Shown in pieces: positions 1 through 6,847 of a DNA stretch of 8,551 nucleotides. This stretch comes from Acidimicrobiaceae bacterium (GTDB lineage Bacteria > Actinomycetota > Acidimicrobiia > Acidimicrobiales > UBA8592). The notes under the pieces are model-generated. The model did no database searches and had not been told where the DNA came from. It saw nothing but the letters and a program-made list of their open reading frames with translations. Position 1 is the stretch's first letter. Each line of letters opens with the position of its first letter. A program made the position numbers and the translations under genes. The DNA lies in assembly GCA_002715405.1 (NCBI GenBank), contig PAZD01000020.1:30103-38653 (forward strand). The letters are read 5' to 3'.

Positions 1-990
1 ATTGTTTGGGTTCTCTAAAACAGCCAGATTTAACTGGTCTAGCGCTCGGGTTAATAATGCCTGCTCTCCTGTCTGCCAGAGAAGCAGCGCTTCTCGGCTT
101 AATGCTTCAGGGTGGGTGGGAAAATCCGAGATAATGGCCCGATATATCTTTATTGCACTAACTGTTCGATCATCCTTATCGCTTAGGAGAAGGTAATTCG
201 CTGCCTCGAGCCCAATATCTGGTTCAAGTCCTAGGTCTTCTAAACTTGGTTCCGCTAAATTCACTATTAACGAGTATCTCGATTCTCCATATACCTCTCC
301 GTATAGACCACGTTGGAGGATTATTTCAGTAATATCGCTGCGTGTATCAGTCGATCTGAGTTCATCAAGGTATAGCGAAGCTTGATCAAATTGCCTTTGA
401 TTGGCGAGAGCAATCGAAAGGAAAACGAGTGCATCACCAAATCCGGGTTCTATCAGGAGTGCTTCTTCCCATGCATTAATTTGCGCTTCGGTATCACCTC
501 CCTGCTGGTATTGAAGCCAAGCACGATACGTCAGAGCCTCAACATTGCTTGGTTGCTTTTGAACAACGTCGGTAAAGATCGCTATAGCTTCACCCCATCG
601 TTCTGGGTCATTCAAAAGATTTTGTGCTTGTAACATTTGCGAATTAACACTCTGCCGAAGAGACCCCGTAATGCTTTCTCCTTCCATACGGTCACCAGCA
701 GTTTGGTTTACAACAAGTCCGGCTACACCCCCAACGATGACGATTCCGAAAACCCAAAGAAGAGTCTTCGTCCGATAGCTGCGCTTAGAGTCACGGTGAG
801 TATCGTTTGTATTTTCTCTTTGAGCAAGGGCTGCGAGCTGACGGGTGTAACGGGCAACCAACAGTTCATGATCTTCTGGGTCAAGATTTCCGTCTGCCAG
901 TTCCTGATCTAATCCATGAAGGGATTTAAGTAGAAAGTTTCTCCGTTCAGAAAGGCTTTCATCACCACCTAACTTTCTATTCTCCGTCAT
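1..990 (-). CDS. ccmI: CcmI-like TPR protein of cytochrome c maturation (C-terminus beyond window)
   Basis: I translated 330 continuous codons from ATG at 990-988 to the left edge with no stop, so the 3' end is missing. Residues about 13-50 are a charged helical segment (SERRNFLLKSLHGLDQELAD) resembling the CcmI N-terminus. A single membrane helix follows at about 76-95 (TKTLLWVFGIVIVGGVAGLV). After it come TPR-like helix pairs at about 117-149, 150-184 (NVEALTYRAWLQ, then AINAWEEALLIEP-type pattern) and 185-215, with more at about 261-330 (AIKIYRAIISDFPTHPEAL). In System I, CcmI is the anchored TPR subunit that binds apocytochrome c and passes it to CcmF/CcmH. The start overlaps the end of ccmH by 14 bases and has GGGAG five bases upstream, so it is the last visible gene of the operon. 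TPR sequence alone is not specific; the ccmI assignment rests on position plus the N-terminal segment and helix layout. Confidence 0.85.
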   Translation of the reverse strand, partial: MTENRKLGGDESLSERRNFLLKSLHGLDQELADGNLDPEDHELLVARYTRQLAALAQRENTNDTHRDSKRSYRTKTLLWVFGIVIVGGVAGLVVNQTAGDRMEGESITGSLRQSVNSQMLQAQNLLNDPERWGEAIAIFTDVVQKQPSNVEALTYRAWLQYQQGGDTEAQINAWEEALLIEPGFGDALVFLSIALANQRQFDQASLYLDELRSTDTRSDITEIILQRGLYGEVYGESRYSLIVNLAEPSLEDLGLEPDIGLEAANYLLLSDKDDRTVSAIKIYRAIISDFPTHPEALSREALLLWQTGEQALLTRALDQLNLAVLENPNN

Positions 991-1486
991 TGCCACTCCC
1001 GGAGGATTGATCTATTTCGTATTCACTCCGTAATCGTTCAACTATTTTTTTAGCGTCTTCCGTTAATTCTTCAGATCCTCCGTCATTATCCCTTCGGGAG
1101 AAAGCTAAAGCCATACCTCCTGCTGCGATACCGGCGATGAGGAAAGGAGATACCCAAACAAGTGCTTCTATCCCATCATTTCTTGGATTTAAGTCAACCC
1201 AATCCCCGTATTTTGATCTGTAGAACGACCGAATCTCGCCATCTGTTAGCCCATTATCAACTTGGTTTTTGATCTCCGCCCGAATTACTTCTGCTATTGG
1301 AGCATTGCTTTCGGAAACTGGCTGCCCCGAACATTGCGGGCACGCAATTGTTGCGGCAAGATCTGCTGCCCTATCAGCAGATGTTTGGACATCTGAACGA
1401 TCAATGACACCTATAGCTAGAGCAGTGATGAAGGTCCCTGTCAGCAATATCCAAGAGAACACACGAAGCGTATTTGACTTCAACAT
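977..1486 (-). CDS. ccmH: CcmH, thiol-redox subunit of the cytochrome c heme lyase
   Basis: The 169-residue product has an N-terminal membrane helix (about 11-28), a periplasmic three-helix-type domain and a second helix (about 108-129), then an acidic cytoplasmic-looking tail. The motif ACPQCSGQPVSESNAPIA at 48-65 matches the family pattern RCxxCQ...SNAPLA. C49 and C52 are the redox pair that reduces apocytochrome CxxCH or forms mixed disulfides with it. The usual arginine before the first cysteine is alanine here. The conserved stretch EIRSFYRSKYGDWV (84-97) matches the family's D/E-I...F...YGDFV segment. This is the short CcmH/CcmL form; the TPR half fused to CcmH in E. coli is a separate gene downstream (ccmI). 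ATG at 1486-1484 overlaps the ccmG stop by 7 bases and has AAGGGG four bases upstream. Confidence 0.93.
   Translation of the reverse strand: MLKSNTLRVFSWILLTGTFITALAIGVIDRSDVQTSADRAADLAATIACPQCSGQPVSESNAPIAEVIRAEIKNQVDNGLTDGEIRSFYRSKYGDWVDLNPRNDGIEALVWVSPFLIAGIAAGGMALAFSRRDNDGGSEELTEDAKKIVERLRSEYEIDQSSGSGNDGE
996..1000 (-). promoter_or_regulatory. Ribosome binding site of the ccmI-like gene
   Basis: GGGAG on the minus strand lies five bases before ATG 990-988, inside the 3' end of ccmH. It supports this start, which is the first methionine of a frame that otherwise has no stop to show where it begins or ends in the window. Confidence 0.6.
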
Positions 1487-2043
1487 ATGACCCCTTCAAC
1501 TAGTGTTTCATAAGTCACTGGTCCGACAACTTTGAGTATGACAACTCCACTTGGAGCAATTAAAAAAGTTTCCGGAGCTGTGAGCACGCTAAAGTCGAGT
1601 GCTATCTGATTCGTCTCAGGTCCAACCAGAACTGGCCAATTACCTCCAAATTGAGCAAAGAAATTCTCTACGCCACTTTTGTCGTCGTTGAAAGCTACAC
1701 CAAGAAGCTGGGTGGGGCACCTCGCCCCATCGCTATTTGTAACTCCCTGCTCATGGAACCGAACAAGATCCTCATGTTCAACAATGCAGCCAGAGCACCA
1801 ACTAGCAAAGAAATTTACTGCGGTCCATGTTTGTTCAATAGGGGCCAAAGACCGATTCTCTTGCAAAGTTTTTCCCAAATCTACACTGTTTCCGGATGTT
1901 GTCACTCCAGCCACTTCTGGAGAAACTTCTCCAACTAGGTCAAAATTTGGAAGATTCTTCTGTTGATTCTGGACTGAAAGAATAACAATGAAAGCGATGG
2001 AGACAAGGGCAACCGCCGTCATTAGCCACTTAAACGGAGTCAT
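1480..2043 (-). CDS. ccmG: CcmG/DsbE-type membrane-anchored thioredoxin
   Basis: The 187-residue product has one N-terminal membrane helix (about 6-24) followed by a thioredoxin fold facing outside the cytoplasm. The active site is ASWCSGCIVEHEDL (80-93), with redox cysteines C83 and C86. The cis-proline loop is LTAPETFLI (154-162, P157), characteristic of the CcmG/TlpA/ResA group. CcmG passes electrons from CcmD/DsbD-type proteins to CcmH or apocytochrome so that the CxxCH cysteines are reduced when heme is attached. The CSGC dipeptide differs from the CPTC of proteobacterial CcmG. There are further cysteines at 109 and at the very last residue (187), and the protein stops soon after the last strand/helix. 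ATG 2043-2041 overlaps the ccmF stop as ATGA. TlpA-like alternatives are possible on sequence alone, but the operon makes ccmG clear. Confidence 0.92.
   Translation of the reverse strand: MTPFKWLMTAVALVSIAFIVILSVQNQQKNLPNFDLVGEVSPEVAGVTTSGNSVDLGKTLQENRSLAPIEQTWTAVNFFASWCSGCIVEHEDLVRFHEQGVTNSDGARCPTQLLGVAFNDDKSGVENFFAQFGGNWPVLVGPETNQIALDFSVLTAPETFLIAPSGVVILKVVGPVTYETLVEGVIC
1491..1496 (-). promoter_or_regulatory. Ribosome binding site of ccmH
   Basis: AAGGGG on the minus strand, four bases before ATG 1486-1484, lies within the last codons of ccmG. It supports translational coupling of the two genes and fixes the ccmH start. Confidence 0.6.
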
Positions 2044-4004
2044 AACTGTTGCTCCGGCGATACGAGAACTTTCCCTTTACCCAAACGTCCTATGCGAAGG
2101 TTAGGTTTCCTCTTTAGTGGGAAGAGTGACAAGACCGTCCCAACCAACATCAGAAGGCCTCCTAGCCAAATCCAGACAAGCATAGGTTGTCGTGTTACTT
2201 GAATAACGACTTTTCCGGCATCCCCTTCGGGAGGGTCCAGCAAAGCCACTTGAATATCCTCGAACAAAGTCACTCTCGTATCAGGTGAGGGAACTACTTG
2301 TCCAGATGCAATGAATCTCTCAACGGCTGGACTTAATACCTGTCCGTCTACTTCGAGAATCACTTCTTCTTCAATTCTATTTGAGTGAGTAATTACATTA
2401 GAGGAAAGGTACGTTACATCAGTTTGAGCTACCAGAACTTTCTGACCTACAGACATCGAAAGCGAACCCTGATCTACAAAAGCTGAGCTCGCAATTAACC
2501 CCACTGCAAGGAGAATAACCCCTAGGTGAACTGTCATCCCACCATTTGTTCGGCCGAGAAAACCCGAGAGTCCTTGACGTCGAACTGACAGGATAAGATG
2601 GCGAATAGCAGTCATTCCAGCAAATCCTGCCATTGAGAAGCCCAGCAATGGAATCGCACCCCGAGCACCCACAGCTACTGCAAGAACCATGCAAAGTGCC
2701 GCCCCCCAAGCCGGCCACTCGATTCGATGCAATAGAAGACCTGCCTTCGCCTTACGCCAAGGAAGCAATGGTGCAATAGCCATAAGAAATAGCAAGGTAA
2801 AACCGATCGGTGTACTCATTCGGTCAAAATACGGTGCACCAACAGAAATTCTGCGATTTTGTATTGCTTCCACAATGAGGGGAAAGACCGTTCCAAGCAA
2901 AACGACGAAGGCGAAGACAGCAAAGGCGAGATTGTTTGCAAGAAATGCCCCTTCGCGTGAAAGCGGTGAATCTATCCCACCAGGTGACCGTAGATGATCC
3001 CCTCTCCAAAAGATAAGGCCGACCACAACGACAACGATGAGAGAGAAAAAAGCCAAAAGCCATCCGCCAAAACCTCCTGCAGAGAAGGCATGCACAGAGG
3101 CGAGGATTCCGGATCGCGTAATGAATGTTCCAAGAATGGTAAGGGCGAAGGTCGCGCATATCAGTGACAAATTCCAGACGCGAAGCAAGCCGCGACGCTC
3201 TTGAACAACTACAGAGTGAAGATAGGCAGTAGCTGTCAGCCATGGGATCAAGGATGCGTTCTCGACTGGGTCCCAACCCCAATACCCTCCCCAACCCAAA
3301 ACGTCATATGCCCACCAGGCTCCAAGGATGATCCCTGCAGTGAGAAATCCCCATGAGAATAAGGTCCATCTTCTAGTTTCAAGTAGCCACCCTTCGCCAA
3401 GGCGCCCAGTAATTAGAGCAGAGAAAGCAAATGCAAAGGGCACCGTAAACCCGACGTACCCTAAGTAAAGCATCGGAGGGTGGAACGCCACGAGTATATG
3501 ATTTTGCAGAAGAGGGTTCGGACCTGGTCCGTTGTATCCCGCTGGTGGATCAAACGACTGAAATGGGTTGGCTGGGCCAATCATCGCAAGCGCGAAGAAA
3601 CCCATGACAAAAAACATCACAACTAACGCCCAAGCCACCATAGGGTCGGTATATCTGCCTTTGAATTTTATCGTAACGACGGCTATGTAGCCGGCTAGCA
3701 CTAAACCCCAAAGCAAAACAGAACCCTCAAGGGCAGACCACATTGTCGCGACGTTAAAGAGACGAGGTGTTAGTGTGCTTCCGTGCTCTGCTACGAACTT
3801 TACTGAGAAGTCTCGCGTGATCAATGCTCTTTGCATAGCGAAGGTAGCGATAGCCATCCCAGAGAAAATCAACCAAGAGTAACGCGCCCCGTATGTAAGA
3901 AGTTTTTGGCGTGAATATCGAAGTCCGATAACGATCGTTACTATTCCTGAAAGCGCAGCAACAAGGGCAAGAATGACACCGCTTAATCCAATCGCAACAT
4001 TCAT
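2040..4004 (-). CDS. ccmF: CcmF, heme lyase core of cytochrome c maturation
   Basis: The 654-residue polytopic membrane protein is close to the usual CcmF length (about 650). The WWD heme-handling domain is at about 229-256 (AWWAYDVLGWGGYWGWDPVE, then NASLIPWL). Four histidines expected for CcmF are present: H175 (AFHPPMLYLGY) and H305 (LASVHAFSAGG), which correspond to the external heme ligands, and H263 (AYLHSVV) and H493 (MTVHLGV), which correspond to the internal b-heme ligands. A periplasmic domain lies at about 507-605, followed by a last helix (about 608-629) and a basic tail. CcmF takes heme from CcmE and joins it to apocytochrome c together with CcmH/CcmI. ATG 4004-4002 has AGGAG five bases upstream. 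This is the only junction in the operon with a gap (8 bases) rather than an overlap. Confidence 0.97.
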   Translation of the reverse strand: MNVAIGLSGVILALVAALSGIVTIVIGLRYSRQKLLTYGARYSWLIFSGMAIATFAMQRALITRDFSVKFVAEHGSTLTPRLFNVATMWSALEGSVLLWGLVLAGYIAVVTIKFKGRYTDPMVAWALVVMFFVMGFFALAMIGPANPFQSFDPPAGYNGPGPNPLLQNHILVAFHPPMLYLGYVGFTVPFAFAFSALITGRLGEGWLLETRRWTLFSWGFLTAGIILGAWWAYDVLGWGGYWGWDPVENASLIPWLTATAYLHSVVVQERRGLLRVWNLSLICATFALTILGTFITRSGILASVHAFSAGGFGGWLLAFFSLIVVVVVGLIFWRGDHLRSPGGIDSPLSREGAFLANNLAFAVFAFVVLLGTVFPLIVEAIQNRRISVGAPYFDRMSTPIGFTLLFLMAIAPLLPWRKAKAGLLLHRIEWPAWGAALCMVLAVAVGARGAIPLLGFSMAGFAGMTAIRHLILSVRRQGLSGFLGRTNGGMTVHLGVILLAVGLIASSAFVDQGSLSMSVGQKVLVAQTDVTYLSSNVITHSNRIEEEVILEVDGQVLSPAVERFIASGQVVPSPDTRVTLFEDIQVALLDPPEGDAGKVVIQVTRQPMLVWIWLGGLLMLVGTVLSLFPLKRKPNLRIGRLGKGKVLVSPEQQL

Positions 4005-4009
4005 CTCAT

Positions 4010-4014
4010 CTCCT
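4010..4014 (-). promoter_or_regulatory. Strong ribosome binding site of ccmF
   Basis: AGGAG on the minus strand, five bases before ATG 4004-4002, overlaps the ccmE TAG stop. It sits in the perfect 10-base palindrome CTCCTAGGAG at 4010-4019. A second ATG at 4009-4007 is out of frame with ccmF, so the Shine-Dalgarno spacing and frame select 4004. Confidence 0.7.
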
Positions 4015-4561
4015 AGGAGTCCCGGCTTTGTTCCGGCTGTCCCCTATCTTCCGCATCATCAATGCGATCTTTACGGTAGTCATTATCATGCTTGACTAAT
4101 ATCCGGTCAGCTGCGAACCACCAATTATCGTTTGCCCCCTCTGGGAAAACATACTCGGCTATTGGCAATGGGCCATTTTCCCAATTTCCTTCCAAAACAA
4201 CAGGTACGCCTTGATCAAAAAGATCAGGGGGAGTTCCACGACTTACAACATCAACGTATACCCCATCAAATACAATTGTGAAAAAAGTGTATTCGTTCTC
4301 TCCGATAATGAAGGTCTGGTCGGAAGCTGCGCTTGAGGTAGGAGAACCCAGTAATTGAAATCTCTTATCCCCTAGTTCCTCGCGTTGAGCGAAAGCTTTA
4401 TCTGCCTCCAAGAATGACTGGCTATTTGTAGAAAGAAACCATATAAGTCCTACGATTGCTAATGCAATAACTAGAACGATTAGGCCCGGTATCCATCGTG
4501 GTACGCCTGTCTTTTCATTGGTTCTTGGGGTGAGGTCAATGTCGGTTTCGCCCTTATCCAT
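4013..4561 (-). CDS. ccmE: CcmE, periplasmic heme chaperone
   Basis: With ATG at 4561-4559 the product has 182 residues: a short cytoplasmic N-terminus, one membrane helix (about 24-44), then an OB-fold-type beta domain (about 66-158). Near the C-terminus is ADRILVKHDNDY (151-162), the canonical HxxxY motif with H158 as the residue that covalently holds heme and Y162 as its ligand. CcmE receives heme from CcmC, is released by CcmAB and delivers heme to CcmF. The tail is short and highly charged. Compared with typical CcmE, the loop before the motif (about 127-150, with PEGANDNWWFAADR) seems extended. A longer in-frame start at 4687 exists but would lie over ccmD and add a basic, non-homologous segment, so I reject it. 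The chosen start overlaps the ccmD stop by 8 bases. Confidence 0.94.
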   Translation of the reverse strand: MDKGETDIDLTPRTNEKTGVPRWIPGLIVLVIALAIVGLIWFLSTNSQSFLEADKAFAQREELGDKRFQLLGSPTSSAASDQTFIIGENEYTFFTIVFDGVYVDVVSRGTPPDLFDQGVPVVLEGNWENGPLPIAEYVFPEGANDNWWFAADRILVKHDNDYRKDRIDDAEDRGQPEQSRDS

Positions 4562-4724
4562 CAGCGATCCCAGATTGTTCTTCGGAAGAAGAGATCCACC
4601 TCTGACGATCTGGTGGCACTTCACCTGAAAGCTTTCTCCCTCGACGTAATACATATACCGCGTATAGCGCTGGAACTCCAATGCCAATTGCCCAGCCGGC
4701 GATTAGATAACCTAAATGAGTCAT
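4554..4724 (-). CDS. ccmD: CcmD-like small membrane protein
   Basis: A 56-codon frame runs from ATG 4724-4722 to TAA 4556-4554: MTHLGYLIAGWAIGIG, then VPALYAVYVLRRGRKL, then a polar tail. One membrane helix (about 4-25) followed directly by a basic cluster (RRGRK, 27-31) is exactly the CcmD pattern. CcmD bridges CcmABC and CcmE and is needed for release of holo-CcmE. The start overlaps the ccmC stop in an ATGA, with AGGAGAGG ending ten bases upstream, and the end overlaps the ccmE start by 8 bases. CcmD is too poorly conserved for a safe call from sequence alone. Position between ccmC and ccmE, size and topology together make the assignment strong. Confidence 0.85.
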   Translation of the reverse strand: MTHLGYLIAGWAIGIGVPALYAVYVLRRGRKLSGEVPPDRQRWISSSEEQSGIADG

Positions 4725-5518
4725 TTGGCTTCATCCTCTCCTTGGGGAGCTGATGGAGATTGATCCTGAGAGTTGGCCTCAGCTAGTCGTTCCTCAATGG
4801 CTACTCCGTAACCTTGGGTTTCATATTCAGTAGAGAGCCATCCGACCCTAAATCTATGAATAAGAAGCCACAAATAGGCTATTCCAACTATCAGAGTGCC
4901 CAAGAACCACGTAAACAAAGTTAGATCTTCTAAATTTCCGTCAGTTAGAGAAGATTGCTGATGCAAGGTGCTATTTTCCCACCATTCAACAGAACGGTTA
5001 ACGATGGGTATATTTATCGTTCCGATAATCCCCACAATAGCTGCTCTTTTTGCTCGTACCTCTGGCGCAGCTGGGACTTGCCGAAGAGCAAGATACCCGA
5101 CAAACATCAAAAACATGACCAACGTAGTTACGAGCCTCACATCTCCCCATTCCCACCAAGTATTCCACGTGGGGCGACCCCAAATACTTCCGGTAACAAG
5201 AGTTAAAGCACAAAAAATCACACCTATTTCTGCTGATGCGTGAGCTGTCGTATCCCACCATCTCGAACGTTTCCATAAGTAGCAGATACTGCCGGTAGCG
5301 GTAACTCCAAAGGCAATATAGGAAAAAATAGCTACCGGAACATGTATATAAAGAAGTCGGACTGCATCTTCCATGGTGTCATCTTTAGGGCTGAAAACAA
5401 ATGCAAAAAGAATAAGAATTGGAACGCCAAGTGCTAAACAAAAACCAAGAAAACGGGTGCTTCGTGAACTCGTCGCATTTTTTGAAATTTTTTTGATTGC
5501 AATCAACTTATTTTTCAC
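4721..5518 (-). CDS. ccmC: CcmC, heme transfer protein to CcmE
   Basis: From GTG 5518-5516 the product has 265 residues with about six membrane helices. The tryptophan-rich WWD segment is at 113-130 (WGRPTWNTWWEWGDVRL). The two external histidines expected to ligate heme are H59 (LLYIHVPVA) and H186 (STLHQQSS, after VEWWEN). CcmC presents heme to CcmE and helps form the covalent adduct. The C-terminus carries about 30 extra acidic/polar residues (ending QGEDEAK). In the WWD box a glycine sits between the last tryptophan and the aspartate (WEWGDVRL), where proteobacterial CcmC usually has WxWDxRL. An upstream in-frame extension to 5605 exists but lies over ccmB. GTG 5518 overlaps the ccmB stop as GTGA and has GGAGG four bases upstream, so it is preferred. 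Confidence 0.95.
   Translation of the reverse strand: MKNKLIAIKKISKNATSSRSTRFLGFCLALGVPILILFAFVFSPKDDTMEDAVRLLYIHVPVAIFSYIAFGVTATGSICYLWKRSRWWDTTAHASAEIGVIFCALTLVTGSIWGRPTWNTWWEWGDVRLVTTLVMFLMFVGYLALRQVPAAPEVRAKRAAIVGIIGTINIPIVNRSVEWWENSTLHQQSSLTDGNLEDLTLFTWFLGTLIVGIAYLWLLIHRFRVGWLSTEYETQGYGVAIEERLAEANSQDQSPSAPQGEDEAK
4735..4742 (-). promoter_or_regulatory. Ribosome binding site of ccmD
   Basis: The purine-rich AGGAGAGG on the minus strand, inside the end of ccmC, precedes ATG 4724-4722 by ten bases. It supports the small ccmD frame being translated. Confidence 0.55.
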
Positions 5519-6189
5519 GCATCCTCCACGAGTTCTCCATAGGCAAACATACCTAAAACTGTGTACACAACAGCAAATAAAGCTAGAAGTCCGAGCCACG
5601 CCCAACCATCTGCATCCACACGACCAAATGCGTCGCCGAATACCCTTGTAGCTCCAATAGCTATCGGAGCTAGAACAGGAAGTAAAAGAATAGGGAGGAG
5701 AGTCTCTCTAACACCGACTCCTGATGTAATCACACCATAAAGAGTTCCTGAGGTAGCCACTCCAATGGTTGCAATAACGGCCGAAAGACAAATAAGTAAA
5801 GGGTTATCAACTGAAAGATCGAAGAGAGCCAGCATCACAAAAAAAAGGAGGACTTCAAGAGATAACAACTGAAGAAAAAGAGCTATAGATTTCCCAAGGA
5901 ATATGGAAGGAGGAGAAACAGGGGTGAGAAGTATTCGCTCGCGTGCCCCGTCATTATCCTCAATTTGTCCGGCACGTTGAATTGCCAGAAGAGCGATAAG
6001 GAGTACTGCGACCCAAAATAATCCTGGCCCCGTATCCCTTAATGTTTGCGTATCGGCGTCTAAAGCAAATCCAAAGAGAACCATTATTAAAAGGGCATAA
6101 GGGGCGATTTGATTAGTAAGAACCCGCGAGCGCAGCTCGATTCTAAGATCCTTTCGGGCAATAGCCCATGCGTCACGAAGCTCAACCAC
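5515..6189 (-). CDS. ccmB: CcmB, ABC-type heme exporter permease subunit
   Basis: The 224-residue product has six predicted membrane helices and an amphipathic cytoplasmic N-terminus (AWAIARKDLRIELRSR, 8-23) typical of CcmB. The cytoplasmic loop AGQIEDNDGARERILLTPVS (73-92) and the segment RETLLPILLLPVLAPIAIGA (161-180) match conserved family regions. With CcmA it forms the ABC complex that, together with CcmC/CcmD, uses ATP to release heme-loaded CcmE. The start is GTG 6189-6187, overlapping the ccmA stop by 8 bases. A GGGG run seven bases upstream is the likely ribosome site. The size matches the family (about 220). Confidence 0.95.
   Translation of the reverse strand: MVELRDAWAIARKDLRIELRSRVLTNQIAPYALLIMVLFGFALDADTQTLRDTGPGLFWVAVLLIALLAIQRAGQIEDNDGARERILLTPVSPPSIFLGKSIALFLQLLSLEVLLFFVMLALFDLSVDNPLLICLSAVIATIGVATSGTLYGVITSGVGVRETLLPILLLPVLAPIAIGATRVFGDAFGRVDADGWAWLGLLALFAVVYTVLGMFAYGELVEDA
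5523..5527 (-). promoter_or_regulatory. Ribosome binding site deciding the ccmC GTG start
   Basis: GGAGG on the minus strand lies four bases before GTG 5518-5516, within the last codons of ccmB. It chooses this non-ATG start over longer in-frame possibilities. Confidence 0.65.
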
Positions 6190-6847
6190 TGCTATCCCCG
6201 TTTACAGTATCTTCAACAACACGACCGCCCACTAATGTAACAACTCGATGGACAAGGTCTGTTTGCTCTTTCATTCCATGGGAAACAAATAAAACGGTAA
6301 CTCCGGATTTTGTAGCATTCTCTATCAGGCCATTCACTAATGCTCGCCCTTCAGTGTCAAGCGCAGCATGTGGCTCATCAAGAAGCCAGAGGGATGGCCG
6401 TTGAACCAGAAGAGTAGCAAATGAAGTTCTTCTTCGTTGACCTGCTGAAAGTTGTCGAACTAAAACATCCCGTAGCCGACCATCAAGCCCCATAAATTCT
6501 ATAGCTTCACTAACTTCATGATCAGCAGCTCGAACCATCGAACCCCAGAAAGCAACATTCTCTTCAACGGTCAGATCTTCGTAAAGGCCCGACATATGGC
6601 CTAGAAGCCCAACGTCGGGTCGTACTTTCCTTCTATCCTTTCCTAGGTTATGACCAAGTACCATTGCAGACCCTTCGCGAATAGGCAAGAGACCAGCACA
6701 CAACCTAAGCAATGTTGATTTCCCTGCCCCATTTGGTCCTTGAATCATTACAACTTCACCTTGAGAGACTTTCAAAGTTGCCCCAGTTAGCGCGGGAAAC
6801 TGACCTAAAAGCACCACAGCTTCTTTAAGGTCAATTACTTCCGACAA
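6182..6847 (-). CDS. ccmA: CcmA, ABC transporter ATPase of cytochrome c maturation
   Basis: The 221-residue product is a single ABC nucleotide-binding domain. Walker A is GPNGAGKST (37-45), the Q-loop region is LLGHMSGLYEDLTVEEN (81-97, with the LGH..GL form seen in CcmA), the signature is LSAGQRRR (133-140), Walker B is LWLLDEP (153-159), and the switch histidine is H190 (FVSHG). It pairs with CcmB to drive release of holo-CcmE. The start is TTG (6847-6845), the only sensible choice because an in-frame TGA lies five codons upstream and no ATG or GTG occurs before Walker A except GTG at codons 11-12. The ribosome site is weak (AGG seven bases upstream). It is the first gene of the ccm operon. 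ABC proteins are similar to one another; the next gene being ccmB settles the assignment. Confidence 0.95.
   Translation of the reverse strand: MSEVIDLKEAVVLLGQFPALTGATLKVSQGEVVMIQGPNGAGKSTLLRLCAGLLPIREGSAMVLGHNLGKDRRKVRPDVGLLGHMSGLYEDLTVEENVAFWGSMVRAADHEVSEAIEFMGLDGRLRDVLVRQLSAGQRRRTSFATLLVQRPSLWLLDEPHAALDTEGRALVNGLIENATKSGVTVLFVSHGMKEQTDLVHRVVTLVGGRVVEDTVNGDSSG

Noticed and set aside
382..912. Two plus-strand frames (382-633 and 637-912) as possible genes
   Set aside because: They lie antisense to the continuous ccmI-like frame, show no family features, and have unlike-protein composition.
2419..3294. Additional minus-strand frames of 99 and 156 residues (2419-2718 and 2824-3294)
   Set aside because: They are out-of-frame shadows within ccmF, whose frame has all expected motifs through this region.
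4010..4019. Palindrome CTCCTAGGAG as a regulator binding site
   Set aside because: It is explained by the ccmE TAG stop next to the ccmF AGGAG ribosome site inside the operon, and has no loop to form a hairpin.
4562..4687. Longer N-terminus of ccmE starting at 4687
   Set aside because: The extension overlaps ccmD almost entirely and does not resemble CcmE. The ATG at 4561 gives the normal short N-terminus before the membrane helix.
5519..5605. Longer N-terminus of ccmC starting at 5605
   Set aside because: It would overlap the last 29 codons of ccmB. GTG 5518 has a GGAGG site and the GTGA overlap.
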